This document shows, one piece after another, positions 25,777-33,701 of a DNA stretch of 51,783 nt. The position numbers and the translations under genes were made by a program. Position 1 is the stretch's first letter, and every line of letters starts with the position of its first letter. The notes under the pieces were generated by a model. It was not told the DNA's origin and ran no database searches. It saw nothing but the letters and a program-made list of their open reading frames with translations. Source of the DNA: Caldilineaceae bacterium (lineage in GTDB: Bacteria; Chloroflexota; Anaerolineae; Caldilineales; Caldilineaceae); the NCBI GenBank assembly GCA_019637645.1, contig JAHBVH010000058.1:1-51783 (forward strand). Direction: 5' to 3'.

Positions 25777-28716
25777 ATGAACACGCTGCGCATCACGCTA
25801 TTTGGCCCCCTAACCGCTACCATCAACCACCGCCCGGTCGCCTTCCGCACGGATGCCGAGCGCGCCCTGCTCGCGTATCTGGCCGTCCAGCAGGGCGTGC
25901 CCCAACGACGCGATACCTTGGCCGCACTGCTTTCGCCTGACCGCAGCGATGCCGACGCGCTCACCTATCTGCGCAACCGCCTGACCCGCCTGCGCGAGGC
26001 CCTGCAGGATGCCCAAGCCATACCACCCTGGCTGATGGTGGATCGCAAGCAGATCGCGCTACGCACCGGTGCCGACCTTATCATTGACCTGCCCCAATTT
26101 GAGGACCAACTGACCAGCGTCGCGCGCCACGCCCATCGCCAGTTGGCGGGCTGCCCCACCTGTCTGGACCACCTGGCAGCCGCCGTCAACCTAGGGCGCG
26201 GTGAGTTGCTAGCTGGGTTACATTTCTCCAGTGAGTTGTGGGAAGCATGGTTAGTGACCCAACGGGAATATCTGCACCAGCGAGTGCTGGACGCTATGAC
26301 GCAGTTGCGCGATGCACAAACGGTACGCGGCGAATGGACGGCGGTGCTTGCGCTCACACAGCGCCAACTGGCCCTGGAACCTTGGCTCGAAGCGGCCCAT
26401 CGCGCCGCCATGACAGCCCATGTCCAGCTCGGCGACCGCGCCGCGGCCCTCGCCCACTATGACCAGTGTGCGGCTCTCTTATGGAACGAGCTGGGCGTCG
26501 AGCCAGAAGAGACAACCCAACAACTGCACCAACAGATTTTGCAAGATCACTTGGCCGTGACCGTAAGAGGAACGGGTGCCAATAATTTGCCGGGACAAAC
26601 CGGGCGCTTCTTTGGGCGCGCGGCGGAAAAAACGTACCTGTTACAGCAACTGGTGGAGCCCAATGTGCGGCTCATCACCCTGGTTGGCCCCGGCGGCAGC
26701 GGCAAAACGCGTCTTGCCATTGAAGTGGGTCAGGCCATCCAAACTAGCTTTCCCGATGGCGTCTGGGTTATACCGTTATATGCGGTCCAAGGGGGGGCCG
26801 AGCAGATTAAGATAGCCATTGGTGAGGCCGCCGGATTGGGGCAACGTGACAAACAGCTCACCGGCGATCAGGTGCTCGCGATTCTGCGCGATAAGCAGCT
26901 GTTGCTGATCCTAGACAATGGTGAGGTGGCGCTGGAGCAACTCGACTTTTTGCCTAGCTGGTTACACCGGGCACCCAAGCTGGTGATCCTGGCAACATCC
27001 CGCACGCCACTCAACCTGGGCGCAGAAGCGGTACTCCTGTTGGATGGACTGCCCACGGGGATAGGGGAGGCCGACAGCGCAATCGAGGCGGCGGAAGCAC
27101 TCTTCGCCGAGCGCGGCCAAATGGCCCGCGCCGACTTTTTGCTCACGGCAGAAAATCTACCCCAGGTGCGCCAGATCTGTCGGTTGGTCGATGGGCTACC
27201 ACTGGGCATTGCTTTGGCGGCGGCTTGGGTGCGGCGGCGCTCGTTGGCGCAAATTAGCGAAGCCATCGGCCAGTCACTCGACTTTCTCAGCACAGGGCTG
27301 CGCGATGTCGATCCCCGCCATCGCAGTATGCGCGCCGTCTTTGAGACTGCATGGCAATTGCTCAGCGCAACCGAGCAGGCCGTCTTGGCCGCGCTGGCGG
27401 TCTTTCCCACCGACTTTTCGGCAGCCGCGGCCACAGCGGTGACCGGAGGGGGGACGGGCGCCACGCTCATGGATCTCGACCTGCTCTGTGAAAAATCGCT
27501 CCTCCAACAACAGCCCGAAGCCGAGCGCTACAGTCTCCATAGCCTGCTCCGCCAATTTGCTGCCGAGAAGCTGGCTGATCGCAGGCACGCGGTAGAGCGG
27601 GCCTTTGTCGCGTATTTTTATGGCTTTGCCCGCGCCCACCGGGATGAGTACGCGGCGCTTCAGCCCGAGTGGGCCAACTTTGCCGCCGCCATCGTTAGCG
27701 CGCATGGGCAAGGGGCTTGGCGAACGGTGCTTGATTTTGTTGCGGTGTTAGATGAGCCATGGTTCCGCCAGATTCGGTTTACCGATCTGCGAGCGGGGCT
27801 GACCATGGCACGAGAAGCCGCCACAGCCTTGGCTGATCAGTCCGCGTTGGGGCGTGTACAATTGCGCCTGGGCGAGATTACCGTGGAGCTAAATGAGTAT
27901 GCCGCGGCGGAGGCAGCCCTGAGCGCCGCGTTGGCGTGGTTCGAGCAGCAAGAGGAGGGGTGGGGCATTGCCCAGGCCAACTATTGGTTGGGAAGACTTA
28001 AAAGCGAACAAGGGGAGGATGACCAAGCCTTCCCCCACTTCCAAACTTCGCGGCAGATCTTTGCCGACGAAAACGATCTGGTGGGCGTTGCCAAAAACTT
28101 AACGCTGATGGCTGTGCATCAGTGGAAAACGCAGCGCGATTTTCCCGCGGCGCAGCGCTATTTAGAGCAAGCCATGGCCCTGCAACAGCAACAACCTTTA
28201 TCTTCTAGCTATGTGGAAACGCTGCGCTACCTGGCTCGGGTTCAGCTCATGACGGCAGCATATGCCGAGGCGGAAGAGACGCTAGAGGAGGCGGCACAAT
28301 GTAGTCAACAGTTACAGAACTTGGGTGAGTTCGCCGCAGTTCTCTATGAGCGGGTGCTTTTACACAAGAGCCGTCGCCAATTTGACGCCGCGCTCCACGA
28401 CGGCCACCGTTGTCTGGAGATCTTGCAGCGCTTGGGTAGCCTGCGCGCCGCCGCGCTGATCAAAACCCAGTTGGGCCTCTTACGCCAAGCAAAAAATGAG
28501 CTGGCGCAGGCACTCACCTTGTTACAGGACGGGCTGGTGATCTTTACCGAGTTGGGCGACACCTATGAGCAAGCCTATTCCTACTATTACCTCGCCAAAC
28601 TCTATGCCGAGCAGGGTGACGCGGCAGCAAGCCAGCAGGCCAAAACACAGGCCCAACGGTTAAATCTTGTGTTGAATAATCCCCAACTCAGTGAGCGACT
28701 TGCCGGAACGGCTTGA
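25777..28716 (+). CDS. Second BTAD/SARP-type regulator with STAND ATPase and TPRs
   Basis: A 979-residue regulator of the same architecture as its upstream neighbour but clearly diverged. An N-terminal winged helix (LRITLFGPLTATINHRPV, TLAALLSPDR, YLRNRLTRLREAL) leads into a BTAD domain with EDQLTSV, a CPTCLDHL motif and CAALLWNELGVEPEE. The NB-ARC domain has the P-loop VGPGGSGKTRL near 303 and Walker B LLLILDNGEVAL. TPR-like helices fill the C-terminal part (AAEAALSAALAWFE, ALTLLQDGLVIF). It should act as an ATP-dependent transcription activator. No ribosome-binding site is obvious at the ATG; the upstream inverted repeats may affect its expression. It converges with the metallopeptidase gene downstream. 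Confidence 0.9.
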   Translation: MNTLRITLFGPLTATINHRPVAFRTDAERALLAYLAVQQGVPQRRDTLAALLSPDRSDADALTYLRNRLTRLREALQDAQAIPPWLMVDRKQIALRTGADLIIDLPQFEDQLTSVARHAHRQLAGCPTCLDHLAAAVNLGRGELLAGLHFSSELWEAWLVTQREYLHQRVLDAMTQLRDAQTVRGEWTAVLALTQRQLALEPWLEAAHRAAMTAHVQLGDRAAALAHYDQCAALLWNELGVEPEETTQQLHQQILQDHLAVTVRGTGANNLPGQTGRFFGRAAEKTYLLQQLVEPNVRLITLVGPGGSGKTRLAIEVGQAIQTSFPDGVWVIPLYAVQGGAEQIKIAIGEAAGLGQRDKQLTGDQVLAILRDKQLLLILDNGEVALEQLDFLPSWLHRAPKLVILATSRTPLNLGAEAVLLLDGLPTGIGEADSAIEAAEALFAERGQMARADFLLTAENLPQVRQICRLVDGLPLGIALAAAWVRRRSLAQISEAIGQSLDFLSTGLRDVDPRHRSMRAVFETAWQLLSATEQAVLAALAVFPTDFSAAAATAVTGGGTGATLMDLDLLCEKSLLQQQPEAERYSLHSLLRQFAAEKLADRRHAVERAFVAYFYGFARAHRDEYAALQPEWANFAAAIVSAHGQGAWRTVLDFVAVLDEPWFRQIRFTDLRAGLTMAREAATALADQSALGRVQLRLGEITVELNEYAAAEAALSAALAWFEQQEEGWGIAQANYWLGRLKSEQGEDDQAFPHFQTSRQIFADENDLVGVAKNLTLMAVHQWKTQRDFPAAQRYLEQAMALQQQQPLSSSYVETLRYLARVQLMTAAYAEAEETLEEAAQCSQQLQNLGEFAAVLYERVLLHKSRRQFDAALHDGHRCLEILQRLGSLRAAALIKTQLGLLRQAKNELAQALTLLQDGLVIFTELGDTYEQAYSYYYLAKLYAEQGDAAASQQAKTQAQRLNLVLNNPQLSERLAGTA

Positions 28717-28746
28717 ACGGACAATCCCGTCAAAATCCGTTCCGGC
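28702..28746. terminator. 10-bp inverted repeat at the end of the second regulator
   Basis: GCCGGAACGG (28702-28711) pairs with CCGTTCCGGC (28737-28746). The left arm overlaps the last codons of the regulator and the loop is 25 bases. It may serve as a terminator in the 137-base convergent gap. Confidence 0.45.
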
Positions 28747-28853
28747 TGGGGGTATCACGCGGCTTTGTGGCAGGGCAATTGGTGCAATCCGTTCGCAAAA
28801 TCCGTTGACAGCTCCGACTACGTAACAGGCGTTATTGAATTTGCACTGCTTTC

Positions 28854-30530
28854 TCAATGGCCACCGGTGATATGCGGCCCTTTATCGCCCCAGTTATCCA
28901 GCCAATGCTGCAACTTTTCGGCGGCGGTTGTCCCCTGCAAACTGCTTTTCCATTTGTCATCCCAAAAGTTGAGGGGCAACAAGCCCTGCTGTGGCGCGGT
29001 TTGGCGCGCCAGCCCGTCGCCTAGTAGAGCGACGATCAGCTCAGTATAGTCATGCAAGCGCGCCTGGTCTGTCTGTACCCAGGGAATTTCAGCGGATAGG
29101 CGACCAGGGTCGGTTATTGCCCAGCGCTCAAAGTTGGCATTCGTCAGGAGCAGCTCGGTAAAGGTCGCGATGATCGGCTGGACCGCGGCCAGCACCGCGA
29201 CCACATCAACCGCTTCTCCCCATCGCGCAGCCGATTGGCCCGCTTTAATTTGGGCAGGACGCCCAGCAATCACATTGACCAGCTCAAACCCGAATTGTTG
29301 CAGAATCGCGCTCCAGTTGGCATCGAGGCTGCGTGCCGCGTTGCCAAATTGGTAGCGCGCCGCCTTGGGCGCGCCCGTCTTTGGGGCCAGCGCGGCGGCT
29401 TTCTGCCCCAGCACCCGTAACATTTCCGCAAGGAGATAGGGGCGCACCACAGCGGTGGGATGTTCGCCATCAGCATGCCCAAGCTGGGCTGGCTCGCTGG
29501 CCGCGAGCAGCGCTTGCATTCCCAAAACGGCTAGCGGCCCCGCCACGACACAGCCAAAGAGATCGGCAAAGAGTTCTTCACACCAATGGAAATAGGGGTT
29601 GCTTCGGAAGCGCGCACCGTGATCAAGAAAGCGGGTTGTGGTTGGCGCGGGTTGGGGAGCAGCGGGATCGGGCAGGAGCGCGTGGTGATAGAGATAATGG
29701 CCGATTTCATGGGGGATGACCAGCAGTTCAAAGGCCGGCAACGGCTTGCGTCCGCTGGTCGCCGCGCCGGAACGCATTTGTTCGTTGTGGGTGATGGAGA
29801 TTCGGGCATGGCTCAGGCCAATCAAAATCATCTGGTCGCTGAAAGGCAAGCGCCGAATGTGAGTCGCTTGGCTGAAAAAGGTCAAAAGATTGGGGTGGGC
29901 GAGCCAATGGGCAAAGGGTGCGAGCGTTTTGAGAGCCAGCTTGTCCGTGATCACCAGTTCCTTGGCCAGCACCCCCGCCACCAGCTTCCCCGTACTATCC
30001 ACACTCGGTTGGCGTTGGAGAAAAGCCCGCTGCAAAATTTCCAGGTCATGGGCGAGCTGGCGAGAACAGGCTTGGATCAACGAAAGCGGTGGTGGTTCGC
30101 CGGGTGGTTGCGCGGCCAACGCATCGACAATCAACTGGCGCATGTCGGCAAAGAAATAAACATAAGTGATACACAACGAGCGTAGGTTGATCAGTTGCTT
30201 CACCTCAAACGCAAAATCGACGGCCCAGGCAGGGTTGGGGGCGGAGACAGGTAAACCCTCTTTTTGGAGCAAGCCCTGTAAAAACGCTTCCAGGAGATGA
30301 AAGTCGAGGTCAAGCGCTTGAGCATCGCCTTTTTTCTGTTCAATCGCCTGGAGAAGCTGCTTGACGGTCGCGACACTCAACCCCTCCAGCCCGCCCAGAA
30401 GACTGTCCACCACATCATAGGTCATGCGCAGTAGCCAGACCATGCCATCGACACGTGCCAACCACAGATCAGGGTCAAAAAAGTTATATAAGTTGGCTTG
30501 CGGTTCGCCATTGGGAGCGATAACCGTCAT
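28854..30530 (-). CDS. Putative HExxH zinc metallopeptidase of unknown family
   Basis: A 558-residue protein that I cannot place in a named family. The clearest element is HEIGH (His274, Glu275, His278) in a hydrophobic helix (LLVIPHEIGHYLYHHALL), followed 40 residues later by EELFAD (Glu318/Glu319, Asp322). This spacing fits a gluzincin-like zinc site with a glutamate third ligand. The rest is largely helical, without signal peptide or clear membrane helices. The start ATG at 30530 has GGAG seven bases upstream. It is convergent with the second BTAD regulator and divergent from the secreted WD40 protein. A role as a cytoplasmic, stress- or signal-linked peptidase is an inference from the motif. 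Confidence 0.8.
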   Translation of the reverse strand: MTVIAPNGEPQANLYNFFDPDLWLARVDGMVWLLRMTYDVVDSLLGGLEGLSVATVKQLLQAIEQKKGDAQALDLDFHLLEAFLQGLLQKEGLPVSAPNPAWAVDFAFEVKQLINLRSLCITYVYFFADMRQLIVDALAAQPPGEPPPLSLIQACSRQLAHDLEILQRAFLQRQPSVDSTGKLVAGVLAKELVITDKLALKTLAPFAHWLAHPNLLTFFSQATHIRRLPFSDQMILIGLSHARISITHNEQMRSGAATSGRKPLPAFELLVIPHEIGHYLYHHALLPDPAAPQPAPTTTRFLDHGARFRSNPYFHWCEELFADLFGCVVAGPLAVLGMQALLAASEPAQLGHADGEHPTAVVRPYLLAEMLRVLGQKAAALAPKTGAPKAARYQFGNAARSLDANWSAILQQFGFELVNVIAGRPAQIKAGQSAARWGEAVDVVAVLAAVQPIIATFTELLLTNANFERWAITDPGRLSAEIPWVQTDQARLHDYTELIVALLGDGLARQTAPQQGLLPLNFWDDKWKSSLQGTTAAEKLQHWLDNWGDKGPHITGGH

Positions 30531-30773
30531 TGCCTTTCTCCTTCCCTCGCGGAATCCGTGCCCGCGGGCACCTGTCTTTGTAAGCAGCGGGTTTCAGCCC
30601 TGCCTCAGTATACCCCACAAAATTCACCAAGCCACATCACCAGCCAAGCAGTGGAAATGGTTGGAAGCGTTTTGGAAGCGCTGCTCTGGCTAGAATGAGC
30701 CCATGATCACACCAAGCCTGGCCGCACACGACACCCTACAGCAAACCACGCGACCACAGAAAAAGGAGTTTTC

Positions 30774-33602
30774 GTGCAAACTAATCTCCACGCTTTTAGA
30801 CAACTCATTCGACCCTGCCTATCGCTCCTATTGACATGGGGGCTGATGGTAGGCAGTCTCCAGCAAACCAGTGCAGCCGCCCACAATTTTCAGGCGGCTG
30901 AAGAGGCACCAACAACGACGGCTGACCAAATCGCTGGCACGGGAATCATCATTGGCGTCACTCTGCCTGGGGATGCAAGCTTCAATGCCCTCACTGTGCA
31001 GAGTGGCGACACGGTAGCATTTGCGGCCTATGCCCCCACCGAGGATGACCCTGCCACCGGCCTCATTGCGGGTACGCTTTACGATCTCATGTTGCTGACA
31101 CAGCCAGCCAATAACGCAGCACAGGCCATGATTGTCTGGTCTGTCGATGATCCCGTATTACGCGAAATGATCATTAGCAGCACGGCGGTGGTTCAAGAAA
31201 TCGGCACCGATCAACCCATCATGGCTGGCGACCAAGTGAATCTGCTGGTGCGCGACGCCGAAGAAGGGACGTTGGCCGTCACGCTTCAGATTCAGCGCGC
31301 AAGCACCGCCATAGCGACTTTTACCTTCAACGTCGCGCACGGCAGTGAGTTTCGGTATGCCACCGCAACGGAACCCCTGATCAGCGATGTTGTCGGGGCC
31401 GGAGCCGTGATCAACGTCACACAGCCAGAGGATGCGACCGTTACCGCCTTCACTGTAGCGAACGGCGATTTAGTCGAATATGCGGCCTATAGTGCCAGCG
31501 AAGCCGATGGCGCCATGGGCCTTACGGCTGGCTCGCTCTACCATGCGCTGATCATTAAGCAGCCGAATGGCGGCGCGGCCCAAACTTTGATCGCCTGGCA
31601 GCTTGATCTGCCTGCGCTACAAGCTATTTTGACAACGGCCAATACCGTCATTCAAGGCATTGGGACAACGAACCAGCCCATCATGCCGGGTGATGAAGTC
31701 GAAATTCGGACCCAGGACGCCGAAGGCGGTGGCCTCGATGTCACCTTCGATCTCCTGCGCGACAATGCCTACGTCGCTACTTTCTCCTTTGTCCTACCCC
31801 CGCTCCCGGACGAAAGCCCAAGCGAGACGGCAGAAACCGCGGCACCATGGGAAAGCCAAGCGACACTGACCGCGGCAGCCACCGATACCGCTAGCGAGTC
31901 CTGGTCGCCAGATGGCAGCCGCCTAGCCACTGGGGGACAGGATGGCACGATCCTGGTGACGGAAGTGGCGACTGGCGCGATCCTAGCGACGTGGGCAGGG
32001 CATACAGCCGCGGTGACCAGCCTGGCGTGGTCACCAGATAGCAGCCAGGTGGCTTCCACATCTTGGGACGGGACTGTGCAGACATGGGATGTGACAACTG
32101 GCGAAAACCTGCTCAATTTTAGAGCCAATCACGGCGGTGTCTTGAGCATCGCCTGGTCACCGGATGGCAGCCGCTTGGCAACTGGGGCCGACGACAACAG
32201 CGTGCAGGTATGGGATGCGACAACCGGCGAGAGTCTGGTCAGCTTCGCTGGTCATGACGATTGGGTCAGAAGCGTCACTTGGTCGCCAGACAGTAGCCGT
32301 TTGGCCTCTGGCTCAGATGACAGCACCATCCAGGTATGGGATGCGACAACCGGCGAGAGTCTGGTCACGATCACGGGGTATGGAGACTGGGTCAGAAGCG
32401 TCGCTTGGTCGCCAGACGGCAACCAACTGGCTATAGGCTTCCATGATGGTAGCGTCCAGATCTGGAGTGCGACGACGGGCGAAAATTTAATGACACTGGC
32501 CGAGAGTGGTGAGTGGGTCTTGGATGTCGCTTGGTCGCCGGATGGGACGCGCCTCGCCACGGGCTCTAGCGACGGTGCCACCCAGGTGTGGGAAGTGGTC
32601 AGTGGCGAAAATCTAGCGACATTGGAAAGTGAAGGGCTGTGGGTCGCGAGTGTGGCATGGTCACCCGACGGCAGCAGCCTTGCGACTGCTTCGATAGACA
32701 ATCGCGCCCAGTTGTGGCGCACCGATATTGTCGATATGCGCCAAGCGCCAGCGGCAGTGATCGAGGCGACCAGTGGCTACTATCGTCTCCAGACAATGCT
32801 CCTAGAAGCGGAAAATCAGTGCTTAGAAGGCAACCGGTTGGACGACGATGCGCTTTTATCCGGGGCGGCCCTGATGATGGACTGTGCCAATGTCAGCGGA
32901 CAATTTTGGCAGCTTGTGCCAACCGATAGCGGTTACTATCGTCTCCAGACGCTGTTCCTGGCCGAGGCGAATAAGTGTCTCGAGGGGAATCGCCTTGCGT
33001 TGGAAGCCGTTCTGGGCGGGGCGGCATTCCTGGACGACTGTCAAGAGGTATCGGGCCAGTTCTGGAAATTTGTAGCAGCAGAAGATGGGTACTATCGCCT
33101 CCAGACGATGTTCCTAGAAGGCGAAAATAGATGCTTAGAAGGCAACCGTGTCGAAGCCGCCGCGATGGCTGAAGGGGCCGCGTTTATGGACGTTTGCCAG
33201 AATGTCAGCGGGCAGCTTTGGCAGCTTATCCCGGTTACAGACGAGGAGCTAGCCGCGGGTGAAGCTGCTTCTGCGCCACTGACCACCGCTACCGACAGTG
33301 AGCCGGCCCCCGCGGCAACCGTCGCGGCGTGCGATCCCAGCAACATGCCGGCCCCAACGCAAACGGACGTGGTGGTGCGTTTCGTTAACCAAAGCGGTTC
33401 TGAGCTTATCGGGCTCTGGCGCGATGCATCACAATCGCCCGTCCAACTCAACCCGTATTTCCAACTGGCTGATGGTGATAGCTACGACCAAGAGACCTTT
33501 GTGGGCCATGAATGGGTGCTGACGGATATATTCGACAATGTCGTACTGGAATATACCGCCTCCTCTGAGGAAAAACAGTGTGTTCTGTATGCTGGAGAGT
33601 GA
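30774..33602 (+). CDS. Secreted WD40 protein with beta-trefoil and VHL-like C-terminal domain
   Basis: A 942-residue exported protein starting at GTG, with AAGGAG five bases upstream. The signal peptide is followed by two copies of a 140-residue domain (about 50-190 and 205-345; compare ITQ-type ends 'GDLVEYAAYSASE' and 'GDTVAFAAYAPTE'). Seven WD40 blades follow, about 370-680, each with the SPDGSRLATG and VWDATTGE signature, enough for one propeller. Then come three 50-residue repeats (GYYRLQTMFLEGENRCLEGN, SGQFWQL), the layout of a ricin-type beta-trefoil with QxW-like triplets. The last 70 residues (VVVRFVNQSGSE, TFVGHEWVLTD) resemble the beta domain of VHL. No wall anchor is seen. It looks like a surface or secreted binding protein, perhaps for glycans. 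Confidence 0.88.
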   Translation: MQTNLHAFRQLIRPCLSLLLTWGLMVGSLQQTSAAAHNFQAAEEAPTTTADQIAGTGIIIGVTLPGDASFNALTVQSGDTVAFAAYAPTEDDPATGLIAGTLYDLMLLTQPANNAAQAMIVWSVDDPVLREMIISSTAVVQEIGTDQPIMAGDQVNLLVRDAEEGTLAVTLQIQRASTAIATFTFNVAHGSEFRYATATEPLISDVVGAGAVINVTQPEDATVTAFTVANGDLVEYAAYSASEADGAMGLTAGSLYHALIIKQPNGGAAQTLIAWQLDLPALQAILTTANTVIQGIGTTNQPIMPGDEVEIRTQDAEGGGLDVTFDLLRDNAYVATFSFVLPPLPDESPSETAETAAPWESQATLTAAATDTASESWSPDGSRLATGGQDGTILVTEVATGAILATWAGHTAAVTSLAWSPDSSQVASTSWDGTVQTWDVTTGENLLNFRANHGGVLSIAWSPDGSRLATGADDNSVQVWDATTGESLVSFAGHDDWVRSVTWSPDSSRLASGSDDSTIQVWDATTGESLVTITGYGDWVRSVAWSPDGNQLAIGFHDGSVQIWSATTGENLMTLAESGEWVLDVAWSPDGTRLATGSSDGATQVWEVVSGENLATLESEGLWVASVAWSPDGSSLATASIDNRAQLWRTDIVDMRQAPAAVIEATSGYYRLQTMLLEAENQCLEGNRLDDDALLSGAALMMDCANVSGQFWQLVPTDSGYYRLQTLFLAEANKCLEGNRLALEAVLGGAAFLDDCQEVSGQFWKFVAAEDGYYRLQTMFLEGENRCLEGNRVEAAAMAEGAAFMDVCQNVSGQLWQLIPVTDEELAAGEAASAPLTTATDSEPAPAATVAACDPSNMPAPTQTDVVVRFVNQSGSELIGLWRDASQSPVQLNPYFQLADGDSYDQETFVGHEWVLTDIFDNVVLEYTASSEEKQCVLYAGE

Positions 33603-33701
33603 CAGCCATCACGGTGACTATCATCAGGAAGACCCATTAGAGCAGGTAAGCGGAAAGAACCAATGTGGGGAGCCACACGAGCACGAAAGGAACTTTTCTT
33701 C

